Positions 1 to 8,538 of a DNA stretch of 64,000 nt are shown here, piece by piece. A program made the position numbers and the translations under genes. The notes under the pieces were generated by a model that made no database searches, had not been told where the DNA came from, and worked only from the letters and a program-made list of their open reading frames with translations. This DNA comes from Desulfogranum marinum (GTDB lineage Bacteria; Desulfobacterota; Desulfobulbia; Desulfobulbales; Desulfobulbaceae), in contig NZ_JAFFQD010000020.1 in the NCBI RefSeq assembly GCF_016918565.1, positions 30,800 to 94,799 on the forward strand. The letters run 5' to 3'. Numbering within the stretch: position 1 is the first letter of the stretch; every line of letters begins with the position of its first letter.

Positions 1-1016
1 GTAAATTCCTGCAGAGATTGAACCGGGGACACATCTGGCGAAGGTTCAGGTGCTGGTTCGGTAGGGGCCATTTCCTCGACAAGGCCATCAACAATTTGTT
101 CAGATGGGGGCGACGGCTGTTCGACAATAAGAGCTTTTAGAGCATTGAGGCGGCCTATGCGGTCAACCAGCAAGGCTTGTAACTGATGTTTATCTCGTTT
201 GTCTGCATCAACATAAAGGACCTGCTCAAGTCCTTCGGCAAAGGCATGGAGAAGCGTAAACGATTCAGGGTGGGCAGCAGCCCCGGATTCACTGATATAT
301 TCACCCAGTGCACGTAACCCCTGAACAAGTACCATTGCCGGTTTGTCGTCTGCCAGTACTTGGTGAAAGTGATCCAATTGCATGGAAAATTGCTGCAGAC
401 TTTCTTCCGTTACTTCCCAGTCCAAGCTTAAAATACTTGCCTTGAGCAGTTTCAGGTGGTCCTTTTCCGTATGATTGATGACCTGTTTTTCTTCAGCATC
501 ATCTTGGAGGAGGACCGGTTTTTCCATAGCAGTTACAACAGGTGCGCTTTCGTCTCCCTGATTCACCTGATACTGCAGAATACGGAACTTACGGACATCA
601 CCCTTTAAGAGTAATGCAATTTCCTCTTGGGTAATATTTTCAGAAGAGGTGATTTTTTCGAAGTTATAATAAAAGGTAAGGAGCAGCTTAATAGCATTTG
701 GGTGGGCGTAAGCGCCTTTGCTACCAATATAACGGCCTATCTTGTCTAATCCTTGCAAGTAAACTTCGGCAACTTTATCATCTTGCCACTGTTCCTGGAG
801 CAGCTGTACCTCATCGGTGAGTTCCTGAAGAATTTCATCGTTGATTTCCCAGTCAAGGGAAAGGATAATGGATTTCAGGCGGGTCAGTATCGAGTCGTCT
901 TCACTGGAAAACTCGAAAAGGTCCACATCTCCGGTATCAAAGGATTCATCAGCAAAAAGCGTCAGATCCTCATATTCATCAAAGCTGTTATTGTGTTTTT
1001 CCTGGGAATTTTTCAT
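1..1016 (-). CDS. Partial gene: acidic protein with two copies of an ~80-residue helical repeat
   Basis: An open frame starts at the ATG at 1014-1016 and runs off the left edge without a stop, giving at least 338 codons. After an acidic N-terminus there are two copies of a repeat, at about residues 46-125 and 190-270. Both contain the strings ILSLDWE, then DDK, then a G-I/L-x-x-YI element and AHP. A Pro/Glu-rich stretch follows up to the edge. I recognise the repeat style (LSLDWE...AHP) from uncharacterised delta-proteobacterial proteins but know no function for it. It lies downstream of, and on the same strand as, the roadblock and MglA-like genes, so a link to that module is possible but inferred. 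Confidence 0.75.
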   Translation of the reverse strand, partial: MKNSQEKHNNSFDEYEDLTLFADESFDTGDVDLFEFSSEDDSILTRLKSIILSLDWEINDEILQELTDEVQLLQEQWQDDKVAEVYLQGLDKIGRYIGSKGAYAHPNAIKLLLTFYYNFEKITSSENITQEEIALLLKGDVRKFRILQYQVNQGDESAPVVTAMEKPVLLQDDAEEKQVINHTEKDHLKLLKASILSLDWEVTEESLQQFSMQLDHFHQVLADDKPAMVLVQGLRALGEYISESGAAAHPESFTLLHAFAEGLEQVLYVDADKRDKHQLQALLVDRIGRLNALKALIVEQPSPPSEQIVDGLVEEMAPTEPAPEPSPDVSPVQSLQEF

Positions 1017-1091
1017 AACCTGACCGATGTTTGAGTATCACGTATCCCCTGTTTAGGCTCCAAGCAAAAATACCTTACGCATCCAGCTTGA

Positions 1092-1174
1092 CTTTTTATC
1101 CGTTTTCTTCGTTGTGTCAAGGCTTACATAGCTCGTTATGCACGCCTTAACCCGCCTTGATGGCGAATAAAAAA
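1092..1174. repeat. Imperfect inverted repeat between the repeat protein and MglA-like gene
   Basis: The arm at 1092-1123 (CTTTTTATCCG...GTCAAGGC) and the arm at 1153-1174 (GCCTTGATGGCGAATAAAAAAG) can pair at both ends: CTTTTTAT with ATAAAAAAG, and TCAAGGC with GCCTTGA. The arms flank CTCGTTATG-rich sequence. It could be a dispersed palindromic element or a transcription terminator; the sequence alone does not decide. Confidence 0.35.
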
Positions 1175-1211
1175 GAGGCGCAATTTCAATAACTTGCTTT
1201 TACCTGTTGCC

Positions 1212-1817
1212 TCACTGCAACTTTTTCTGGATTGATACGACGGTTGAAGATATTATTTTTTTTAGTGTTTCCGCTACATTGTAGCCAGTCAGCGCGCTGC
1301 CTTCAAATGAGGGAACCTTGAGTTTTGAGTTAAGATCCTTTTCTAATATAGAAATAGGTAGAATAGGAATTCCCTGATTTCGCAGGTCTACCTTATTATA
1401 TTGTAGAACAAGCGGTATCCGGAAGATAGATTCTTTATAGTCCCGCAGGTTTTCGTGGAGTTGGTTAAGGGAACGAATATTTTTTTCCCGCATCTGTTCC
1501 TGGGCATCTGCGACAAAAACAATCCCATCCACGCCCTTTAAAACCAGTTTTCGGGTGGCATTATATTTTACCTGCCCTGGTACGGTATAAAGCTGAATTT
1601 TCAATTCATACCCTTTAATCTGTCCCATATTAAAAGGGAGGAAATCAAAAAAAAGGGTACGATCTCCATGGGTCTTCAGGCTGACCATCTCAGACTGGAT
1701 TTGCTTGGAAAATTTTCGATTAATGTATTCCAGGTTGGTTGTCTTGCCCCCACGGCCGGGGCCATAGTACACAATTTTGACCTGGACGATTTTTTCTCTG
1801 AGGTTTATGAAGCTCAA
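1212..1817 (-). CDS. MglA-like small Ras-type GTPase
   Basis: This is a 201-residue GTPase of the MglA family, whose members set cell polarity (gliding reversals, pole-directed placement of motility machinery) when GTP-bound at a pole. The P-loop GPGRGGKT is at residues 19-26. The MglA-type TVPGQ replaces the usual DxxG, followed by the family string RKLVLKGVDGIVFVADAQ and an NKVD guanine-specificity motif. The start is taken as TTG at 1815-1817, because an AGGAG lies about 7 nt upstream and it gives the canonical MSFIN N-terminus; an ATG at 1862 would add 15 unconserved residues. The upstream roadblock gene is the likely partner (GTPase-activating MglB type). Confidence 0.85.
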   Translation of the reverse strand: MSFINLREKIVQVKIVYYGPGRGGKTTNLEYINRKFSKQIQSEMVSLKTHGDRTLFFDFLPFNMGQIKGYELKIQLYTVPGQVKYNATRKLVLKGVDGIVFVADAQEQMREKNIRSLNQLHENLRDYKESIFRIPLVLQYNKVDLRNQGIPILPISILEKDLNSKLKVPSFEGSALTGYNVAETLKKIISSTVVSIQKKLQ

Positions 1818-1904
1818 AATTATCTCCTGCAGCCAGTTGGTACGAACATAAGTAAGAGGCAATGCATGATATGGATGGTTTCAGGACAAAAGGAATGCCT
1901 TTGA

Positions 1905-2297
1905 TTAACCCCAGAGTTTCTGGATACGTTCAATAGTCTCTACAACGTTGAGGCGCAGAAAACCAAGGGATATATTTTTACCGAACATGGTAATTAAAAG
2001 GAGTTCGTCGTCAATTTTTGAGAAATGAATATTGCAGTCCGTGCCCTTATGAAAAAGGAGTGAGAATTCCTGCTCACCTACCAGCTTCGCCATGGCATCA
2101 ACTGTTGCAAAGTTACCTGCAGCAAGGGCTGCAAAGGAGTACACATCATACTTTGAAGTGCCATTATCCTTGGCAGTGATGATGTTGCCTGCCATATCTA
2201 TAATAATGACACAATCGACACCGATCTTGATGAGTTTTTCGGTCAGGATTGCGTCTATTTTTTCAAGCTGTTCCTGGCTAACAACTCCATAATTCAT
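1905..2297 (-). CDS. Roadblock/LC7-domain protein (MglB-like)
   Basis: This 130-residue single-domain protein has the Roadblock/LC7 pattern: an N-terminal helix, then the strand CVIIIDMAGNIIT, a central helix with AALAAGNFATVDAMAKLVG, and the strands FSLLFHKG and LLLITMFG. Such proteins dimerise and act as GTPase-activating partners of MglA-type GTPases. The MglA-like gene starts 87 bp downstream on the same strand, so they probably form an operon. The ATG is preceded by GAGGT at suitable spacing. The specific claim that it regulates the neighbouring GTPase is inferred from family and position. Confidence 0.8.
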   Translation of the reverse strand: MNYGVVSQEQLEKIDAILTEKLIKIGVDCVIIIDMAGNIITAKDNGTSKYDVYSFAALAAGNFATVDAMAKLVGEQEFSLLFHKGTDCNIHFSKIDDELLLITMFGKNISLGFLRLNVVETIERIQKLWG

Positions 2298-2546
2298 ATT
2301 GCTACCTCGTGCACGTCAAAGCTATTTATAATAAAGTGTGAAAAATAGTAGTGTTACAATTACAACGAGTATACGCTAGAAAAAAAGATATATGAAGCGG
2401 TTTTTGCTGATTCTTCTTTTTTCTCACCCGTGGGAACCAATTTTTATGGTAGGACTTTTTAAGGCTGTAAAAAGGGGCAGGGCGAGAAGCTGTTTTTTTT
2501 TTTGAGATGGGCACCGGAAAAACACTTTTTAGAGGAGGTAACACCC

Positions 2547-2861
2547 TTATTTTTTTACCTTATTTTCAGGGGCAAGTGGCTCGAGCTTTTGCTTGAATTT
2601 TGTATTCACCGAGTAGACAAAGGCAAGCACTTCCGCCACTGTTTGATATAATTCAGGCGGGAGCTCTTCGCCAACGGGTACCTTGGCCAGGAGTTCAACC
2701 AGGTCTGGATCTTTTTTTATATATATGCCTGCTTTTTCTGCAGATTCTATGATATTGCGCGCAACAACACCTTTCCCTGACGCCACCACCTCAGGAGCTG
2801 AACCTTTCTGTTCATCGTAGCGCAAGGCTACGGCTTTTTCACGTTTGTCTGAAGTTGTCAT
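2547..2861 (-). CDS. Free-standing FlhB C-terminal domain protein (FlhX type)
   Basis: This 104-residue protein aligns with the cytoplasmic domain of FlhB after its cleavage site: KAVALRYDEQKGSAPEVVASGKG, then PDLVELLAKVPVGEELPPELYQTVAEVLAFVY. It has no membrane segments and no NPTH motif. In the flagellar export gate the FlhB C-terminal domain helps switch export from hook to filament substrates, and free copies (FlhX) can substitute for the cleaved fragment in some species. Its neighbour upstream is a second FliK-like protein, so the two halves of the hook-length switch sit together. The full-length FlhB is at 28077-29147. Confidence 0.85.
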   Translation of the reverse strand: MTTSDKREKAVALRYDEQKGSAPEVVASGKGVVARNIIESAEKAGIYIKKDPDLVELLAKVPVGEELPPELYQTVAEVLAFVYSVNTKFKQKLEPLAPENKVKK

Positions 2862-2884
2862 GAATTTTTTTGCGAAAATATTAA

Positions 2885-2966
2885 GTAGGATGGATGAGCG
2901 TAGCGCTTATCCACCGATGTTACCGTTCAGAATCAGCGTGGATGCGCTGCGCTTAGCCACCCTACG
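2885..2966. repeat. REP-like palindromic element
   Basis: Two imperfect palindromes lie back to back, at 2885-2915 (GTAGGATGGATGAGCG followed by a complementary half ending in ATCCACC) and 2937-2966 (GTGGATGCGCTGCGCTTA then GCCACCCTACG). The outer ends (GTAGGATGG and CCACCCTAC) also pair with one mismatch, so the whole unit could form a cruciform. GTAGGGTGGAT...ATCCACCCTAC palindromes are a familiar kind of dispersed intergenic repeat. It sits between the FliK-like and FlhX genes. Confidence 0.55.
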
Positions 2967-3002
2967 TCCGACGTACTGAGCAGCCCGCGGTCGAAAAAAC
3001 GG

Positions 3003-4472
3003 TCAAGCCTTGGTGTTAATAACCCCAGCACCGTCAGCAGTACTTTTTTGGAGCAGGGTTTTTGCCGGATCATCTGCTCCAGAAAAAAATTGGGCTGAGC
3101 CTACCTCGACTGCTGTCACCCATTTGTCGAGCTCCTCCTTATGTTCGTGCATAAATACCATTTTGTCACGATCTTCAGCAAAAAAACGCAGGTCGAGCCG
3201 GTGCTCGGTTTGTTGCATTTCAATTCGCACGTTCCCCAGCCCTTCGAGTTGCAGATGCAGTGTGTATCGTAAGGCGTTTTCGTTGGTCGCGTCGCTGGTT
3301 TCATCATCATTTTGCGGTTGATCATCAACAAGGAGATACCCTTGATTCAGAAAAGGCAACGGCAGGGGGAGAAAGAAAAGAAATTCACCGGCCATGCGGA
3401 GCTGCAGCATCTGGTAAAGCTCAATTGTTTGTAATAGCTGGCCTGTCTGCTCGCCTGCAGGGGTATTTGTTCCTGTCAGTTGCTGCCCAAGTTCAAGCAA
3501 GGCAAATTTCAAGGTTTGAGCGGCTTCCTGGCCTCTATTTTGCGCGAAAAGTTGCTCCATATTGAGGCCCATACGCTCTATCACTTGTTGCAGTTGCCCA
3601 CCGTCGGGTGGTGTTATTGTGGTTTGCGTGGTTGACGGTAGGGAAAGGGCCAGCGAAACAATGGCTTGTAGTTCTTTGCTTGGCAGGAGGGGTTGGATGG
3701 TATTGAAAAGAGCAACAAGCTGCCGGGCTAGCTGCTGGGTTTGTTGAGGTGCCTGCAGGGCAGAGCTTACGGTTTGTTCAAGCAGAGCCAGGGGAATCGA
3801 CTGTTCTTTACCTGATACAGCCAGAGCGAGCGACGTTGCTCCGGAAAGCTTGTCGAGTAACTGGAGGGTCTGGTTTGCCGCAGTTGTTTCTTGTGGTAAA
3901 GCTGGTAATACATTTTGCAGCAGCCCTTCCAGGGTACGTGTTGCCTGTGGTGTGGTTGTCGGGTTGGTCTGTAGCGACTGGATCACTGTAGTCAGGAGGG
4001 CGTTGCTGATCGGAGTTGAAGCTTGCTGGGCAGATGGATTCAGTTGCACAGCCGATTGCGAAAAAAAAGAAAGGGTTTGTTTGGCTGCTTCGCTGAGATT
4101 TGTCGTGTTGCCGGTCTGGTTGAGTTGTACAAGGTTCTGCAGCAGCGTTTTTTGACCATTCAACGCGTGGAAAGAGGCGCCGATTTGTCTGGTCAGCGTG
4201 TCGCCCACAACCTGAAGTTCGACGCCCGGTGAAACTGCCGTAACCTGCAGGTTCAGTTTCTGCCCTACCTGCAGCAGCGCACTGGACTGCGCTTGCACTT
4301 GTTTTCCCCCTATATCTAACTGATAGATATTGTTGCCACTTTTACCGGTAATGGTCCCTTGCAGCATTTGCCCCTGGGAAAATGGAAGGGGAGTGTTTCC
4401 CTGCCTGCTGTCCTGCCGGCGGTACAGTTGTTGGATATTGAGTGTTGAGGCGGGAGAAACCGGAAAATCCAT
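3003..4472 (-). CDS. FliK-like protein (second hook-length-control paralogue)
   Basis: This 489-residue protein has a long Gln/Thr/Leu-rich middle and a C-terminal region (about residues 390-460) resembling the Flg_hook domain: LHLQLEGLGNVRIEMQ, then LDLRFFAE, the surface that engages FlhB. FliK proteins are secreted rulers that set hook length and trigger the substrate switch. The start is the ATG at 4470-4472, which has GAGG 7 nt upstream; an ATG four codons earlier has no ribosome binding site. A separate canonical FliK lies at 37913-39520, so this copy may serve another role, perhaps with the FlhX protein just downstream. Paralogue status is clear; function is inferred. Confidence 0.7.
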   Translation of the reverse strand: MDFPVSPASTLNIQQLYRRQDSRQGNTPLPFSQGQMLQGTITGKSGNNIYQLDIGGKQVQAQSSALLQVGQKLNLQVTAVSPGVELQVVGDTLTRQIGASFHALNGQKTLLQNLVQLNQTGNTTNLSEAAKQTLSFFSQSAVQLNPSAQQASTPISNALLTTVIQSLQTNPTTTPQATRTLEGLLQNVLPALPQETTAANQTLQLLDKLSGATSLALAVSGKEQSIPLALLEQTVSSALQAPQQTQQLARQLVALFNTIQPLLPSKELQAIVSLALSLPSTTQTTITPPDGGQLQQVIERMGLNMEQLFAQNRGQEAAQTLKFALLELGQQLTGTNTPAGEQTGQLLQTIELYQMLQLRMAGEFLFFLPLPLPFLNQGYLLVDDQPQNDDETSDATNENALRYTLHLQLEGLGNVRIEMQQTEHRLDLRFFAEDRDKMVFMHEHKEELDKWVTAVEVGSAQFFSGADDPAKTLLQKSTADGAGVINTKA

Positions 4473-4597
4473 GGTGTGCCTCATCTAGCCAGTGCATGTC
4501 GGCACCTGGCAATTGATGGAAAAAATATTGCATTGTTCCTGTACGTTCATCCGGGCTCATCGGACGGAAACATATGGACCGGCGGTGAACGATAACG

Positions 4598-5272
4598 CTA
4601 CTCTACTTCGATATTTTCTCTGAGCTGGCGGCGCTGTTCCTGTAAGCAGCAGGCAATAAGCTGGTCGCGGACATCGCTGCTTATATTATCGAAATGGAGG
4701 GCGACCTGATACCGTCTTTTCCTCATTCGGTAAGTGCGGACCACATGGCCGAAGCAGGAAATGGTTTTTTGGCTGGCCGGGTCGGTCATGGTTATGTGAA
4801 TTCTGTTGGTTGTTTCCGGTTTTTCGGCAAACAAGCCAAGCACTCCGCAACCGCTAAGGTCCACCGTTGTCCCGACCATGCTCCACTTTTTCAATTTCAC
4901 TTCTTTGGGGCCGGGAAGGTATCCTATTTCGATGGGGGTGTTGATGGAAACTCGAAAAAATTCTCTTAATGCCTCTGGTTTGATGGGTTCGCGGGCAATA
5001 AAGCCCAGACGTCGATCATTGATGACGGTGTCAAGTTCTGCAATGATGTTGACACTTGCACCTTTATGTTTGACTGTTAACTGGCAATTAACCCCAAGGA
5101 GCAGGTCTTTGCTGTTCCATGTTTTAGGAGGGAAAAAAAGCTCGAAGTAGGGTGATTCGGCTTTTGAAAAAATGGCATTAAAGCGATTGTCTTCATTTTC
5201 CTTCGTAGGCAGGTCCACAACGGCTTCTGATCCATCTTTCAGCTGCTCTATGATTTCTTCGATTTTTGCCAC
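4598..5272 (-). CDS. PilZ-domain protein, YcgR-like (copy 2)
   Basis: This is a 224-residue protein. An N-terminal beta-rich domain (about residues 1-100, YcgR-N-like) is followed by a PilZ domain with both c-di-GMP signatures: RxxxR (REFFR) and D-x-S-x-x-G (DLSGCG). YcgR-type proteins bind c-di-GMP and brake or steer the flagellar motor. The neighbouring gene at 5421-6122 is a clear paralogue with the same architecture, so the pair arose by tandem duplication. Intact signatures suggest it still binds the ligand; the target (MotA, FliG or FliM) cannot be read from sequence. Confidence 0.85.
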   Translation of the reverse strand: MAKIEEIIEQLKDGSEAVVDLPTKENEDNRFNAIFSKAESPYFELFFPPKTWNSKDLLLGVNCQLTVKHKGASVNIIAELDTVINDRRLGFIAREPIKPEALREFFRVSINTPIEIGYLPGPKEVKLKKWSMVGTTVDLSGCGVLGLFAEKPETTNRIHITMTDPASQKTISCFGHVVRTYRMRKRRYQVALHFDNISSDVRDQLIACCLQEQRRQLRENIEVE

Positions 5273-5420
5273 ACCGTCTTCTTTAGCTATAGTTTAAATG
5301 AGTTATGGATTGCTTTTTCCCTGATAATATTGTGGAAGTTATAGCAGGTTTTGTGTCCATTTCAATGGAGAAAATAGAAAATGAGGAGTCTGCAGAAGGA
5401 TATCCCTGTTAATCCATGAC

Positions 5421-6122
5421 CTACAAGGAATTTTTAACCTGTACCTTCATACGCAGGTGTTTTCGCTGTAATTCAAAACAGCTCGCCATTATTTTATCCC
5501 TGTCCTCACTGGCAAGTATATCGAAATGAAACCCAACATGGTACATTGCCTCTTCAATTTTTTCACAGCGGACTACATGGCCTATGCTCTCTATCGTATG
5601 CATAAGGCCTGTGGGAAGGGTCAGGTTTATGCGTACTTTTTTCCCTTGCTCCAGTGGCTGGGAAAAGACGCAGAGCACGCCGCTGCCGCTCAAGTCGATC
5701 GTCTCGCCTTCGAGGTGCCAACTATCCTGTTCGGCAACGTTTTTGAGCGGATTCACCGGCGTGGCTATGATTGGCGTATGCGCATCAACTCGAAAGTAGT
5801 TTCTAGCCTGTTCGTGGCTGATAACCTGTACTGCTTCGAGCTGAAGGGTTTGCTCGTCTGGGACTGCCGTAATATTTGCTGTAACAGATTTTGCCTGGCC
5901 ACCAAGATCAACGGTAACCAGACAGCTTTTGCCGGCGTCCAGGGTGGAGGGGAGCACGCCTTCCTGGAAAAACAGAAAAAAAGCAGGTGGTGTTGCGGCA
6001 CCAAAAATACAGTGAATTCTCTCTTTCGGAACACTGTTCGACAGGGGGAGTGTGACCCGGACGGCCTTCTGATCTTTTACCTGAGAAAAAAAATCCTCTA
6101 ATTGCTGCAAGGGTAACCTCAA
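5421..6122 (-). CDS. PilZ-domain protein, YcgR-like (copy 1)
   Basis: This is a 233-residue protein with the same layout as its downstream neighbour: an N-terminal YcgR-like region, then a PilZ domain with RNYFR (RxxxR) and DLSGSG (DxSxxG). Both c-di-GMP contact motifs are intact. It follows the fliD-fliS-FliT-like genes on the same strand, which suggests co-expression with late flagellar genes and a role in tuning rotation or filament-stage motility by c-di-GMP. That role is inferred from family and context. The 148-bp spacer to copy 2 shows no clear terminator. Confidence 0.85.
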   Translation of the reverse strand: MRLPLQQLEDFFSQVKDQKAVRVTLPLSNSVPKERIHCIFGAATPPAFFLFFQEGVLPSTLDAGKSCLVTVDLGGQAKSVTANITAVPDEQTLQLEAVQVISHEQARNYFRVDAHTPIIATPVNPLKNVAEQDSWHLEGETIDLSGSGVLCVFSQPLEQGKKVRINLTLPTGLMHTIESIGHVVRCEKIEEAMYHVGFHFDILASEDRDKIMASCFELQRKHLRMKVQVKNSL

Positions 6123-6264
6123 CTATCGATTATTATCTTTCAACGCTCAATATAAGCTTAGATTGCCACAGGATGCAGGAGAAGCAAAGCAATTTTTTGT
6201 GTAACCTAAAGCCGTTGGGGTAAAAAGACGATCAGCCAAGGTTGGCGAAATGAAAAATTCAGGG

Positions 6265-6654
6265 TTATCCTGCATTGGAGACCAGTTGTCCGGTCTGCCT
6301 GGTATGGGAGTGGTAACGGCGCATCATGTTGCTGCCTTGATTGAGCTTGTTTAATTCGTTTTTCTGCACAGCCATTATTGCTTGCATTTGCGGGGTAAGG
6401 CGATGGTTCGTATCTTGAATCTTTTGCATTAAATCAAGCAAATCAAGGATTTTGGTGCTGCCTGTTGGATCGCTTACCGTGTTGAGGAGATTGAGTATTT
6501 TTTGGTCCAGCTCTTTTGCTTCGTCCTGGCTGTGCATCATCTGTTGGTATTTTTCCAGCATCCTTTCTATGTCCTGCCCAGGGAGAAGCTGTTCGATTTC
6601 TGTCATGAGAGCAAGAATGGTACGGTATGTGTCCAACGCTTTTTCAATGATCAT
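6265..6654 (-). CDS. Probable FliT-like flagellar chaperone
   Basis: This 129-residue, almost entirely helical protein starts 9 bp after fliS. FliT is a small helical export chaperone for the cap protein FliD, usually encoded right after fliD and fliS, and this gene fits that slot. Visible features are amphipathic helices at about residues 1-60 (TYRTILALMTEIEQLL) and 65-115 (ILDLLDLMQKIQDTNHRL), with no membrane segment. Sequence identity to known FliT is not obvious by eye, so the call rests mainly on position, size and helicity. An FlgN-like chaperone is the alternative. Confidence 0.55.
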   Translation of the reverse strand: MIIEKALDTYRTILALMTEIEQLLPGQDIERMLEKYQQMMHSQDEAKELDQKILNLLNTVSDPTGSTKILDLLDLMQKIQDTNHRLTPQMQAIMAVQKNELNKLNQGSNMMRRYHSHTRQTGQLVSNAG

Positions 6655-6662
6655 CTTTCTTC

Positions 6663-7121
6663 CTACATTGCAGCTACAAAAGATTTTCGGGGGGCTGGTG
6701 GCACGTCGGAGCCAACAGCAGCATACCCTTTTTTGATTGCTTTACTATCCTGCTTGTTGAGCTCTATTGCCTGGGCCCAGGTGCCTCGCAGGTCGCTGAG
6801 CATGGTTTTTACTTCTTCAAGTGGCTCTGTATCGTTGTTGACGTTGGCATCTTGCAGCCTGCCCAACATGTAGTTATAAAGAGCATCAAGGTTTTCTGCC
6901 AGATTTGCATCTTGGGAGTGATCAAGGGTAGCTGCAAATTCGGAGATGATGGCCGAAGCCTTATTGATGTAATAGGCACGTTTATCGATCATCTCTTTTT
7001 CAATAGCCTGGATTCCCATTCCCAAAAAGCGGATGGCACCGTCATAGAGCATCAGCATCAGCTGTTCCGGCGAGGCCGAGTTGACCGTATTGGCTAGGTA
7101 TTGGTTGGTATAGCCGTTCAT
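6663..7121 (-). CDS. fliS: Flagellin export chaperone FliS
   Basis: This is a 152-residue FliS, the four-helix chaperone that holds the flagellin C-terminus before export. The family signature is clear: YLANTVNSASPEQLMLMLYD followed by GAIRFL. The start is ATG at 7119-7121, overlapping the fliD stop as TGATG, with AGGAG 9 nt upstream; a TTG one codon earlier is less likely. The one-base overlap implies translational coupling to fliD. In species with FliW-CsrA, FliS and FliW together sense free flagellin, and both are present here. Confidence 0.95.
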   Translation of the reverse strand: MNGYTNQYLANTVNSASPEQLMLMLYDGAIRFLGMGIQAIEKEMIDKRAYYINKASAIISEFAATLDHSQDANLAENLDALYNYMLGRLQDANVNNDTEPLEEVKTMLSDLRGTWAQAIELNKQDSKAIKKGYAAVGSDVPPAPRKSFVAAM

Positions 7122-8518
7122 CAATTATTGCTCCTGTTTGTTATGCTAGATATATTTGCCATCTGTTGGGTAAGGAAAGACGATTGAGCGTTCATGCCGC
7201 TGACCAGCGTTTCCATGGCAGAAAATTGCGCCTCCAGGGTTTTTTGGCGTTGTTCAAGACGCATTTCCATTATTTCTATTCGGCTGTCGATCCGCTTGAC
7301 ATTGCTGTTAATGCTTTGTTTCCTGCCAGAGAGCATACCGGTGGTGGAGCTGGTCATGGATTCCAGGTAGTCGGAAAACTGCTCTGCCAGACCTTTTTTC
7401 TCTCCCTCACCAGAAAGCAGGGAAACAACACTGCCCAGATTTTCTTCCACCGCTTGTGATAGGGTCTCGTCATTGACGACCAATGTACCGTCTTGCTGGG
7501 TTTCGAACCCCAGTTGTGACAGGGTAGTCAGGGTGCCGGAATTCTCAAAAAGGGAAGTGAGCATGGACTGCAGGTGTCGCTTAATGGAGTTAACCCCGGA
7601 ATCTCCACTGAGCAGTCCTCCACCTTCACCGTTAATCACTGACTGGCCGGTGATAAAACTGATAACTTGGTTATACCCCTTGGCAAAGGATTCAATGTTT
7701 TCCTTTATGGCGCTTTTATCCAGATCTACGGAAAGCTGAGTGGTGGTATCTGTTTCCGCCTTGAGCAGGTCAAGCGTCACGCCGGGGATAGCCTCCTTAA
7801 CCGTGTTGGAATCAGAGTAAATGTCAATGGTGTCTACTCGTATATGGGCTTGTGCTGCCTTTGTCACTGGCGGATTAACGGTACCGGTTTCATCTTCTAC
7901 GGCTCCCAGGTCATCGGTGCCGCCGGTCAGTCCTGTAGCATCAACCGAAAAGGATTTGCCAACACTGTCACCGCTTAAAAGCAGGCGATAAGGAGTGGTG
8001 GACTCTCCACCAACATTAATTATGCCGGTGGAGATCCCTATATCCGCATCATTGATGGCTTGCATGATGCCTTCAAGGGAATTGTTTTCCGAGGTGATTT
8101 CTATAGCATGGCTGGTACCGTCAACGGTTACATTGAGGGTGCCGGTACCGAAGGTGTTGCTGTCTTTGGCCGCAAATCCGCCTGCAGTAACGGATTTTTG
8201 GGCCTGGGCAAGACTGACGACTTCCACTGCATAGCTAGTTCCAGCCAGCGCTTCGCTGGAAACAGATGCAGACAAGTGTTCTTCTTCGCTCAGTTTAACA
8301 CTTCTTTGCTGGAGGGTATCTTCATCCCCGAGAGTGTCAATCGAGTCGAGAAAAGATTTAAGCTTGGTGTCAAGTTCGGTAAAGGCAGAGAGCCTGTTGT
8401 TCATCCAGGTTTTATCACCTTCCAGCCTGGTGATGGGGATTCGTTCGAGATTCATCAACTGGTCGATGATCGAACCTGTGTCCATTCCTGAGGCGAGGCC
8501 GCTGAATTGTATAGCCAT
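7121..8518 (-). CDS. fliD: Flagellar cap protein FliD (HAP2)
   Basis: This is a 465-residue filament-cap protein that promotes flagellin folding at the growing tip. The N-terminus FSGLASGMDTGSIIDQLM is the FliD hallmark. The C-terminal helix (MEMRLEQRQKTLEAQFSAME, then LVSGMNAQSSFLTQQM) is the conserved D0/D1 region. GGAG lies about 8 nt before the ATG. It follows flaG by 20 bp and overlaps fliS by one base, so flaG-fliD-fliS form one transcription unit. Confidence 0.96.
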   Translation of the reverse strand: MAIQFSGLASGMDTGSIIDQLMNLERIPITRLEGDKTWMNNRLSAFTELDTKLKSFLDSIDTLGDEDTLQQRSVKLSEEEHLSASVSSEALAGTSYAVEVVSLAQAQKSVTAGGFAAKDSNTFGTGTLNVTVDGTSHAIEITSENNSLEGIMQAINDADIGISTGIINVGGESTTPYRLLLSGDSVGKSFSVDATGLTGGTDDLGAVEDETGTVNPPVTKAAQAHIRVDTIDIYSDSNTVKEAIPGVTLDLLKAETDTTTQLSVDLDKSAIKENIESFAKGYNQVISFITGQSVINGEGGGLLSGDSGVNSIKRHLQSMLTSLFENSGTLTTLSQLGFETQQDGTLVVNDETLSQAVEENLGSVVSLLSGEGEKKGLAEQFSDYLESMTSSTTGMLSGRKQSINSNVKRIDSRIEIMEMRLEQRQKTLEAQFSAMETLVSGMNAQSSFLTQQMANISSITNRSNN

Positions 8519-8538
8519 GGTGCTGCTCCGTGCAAAAA

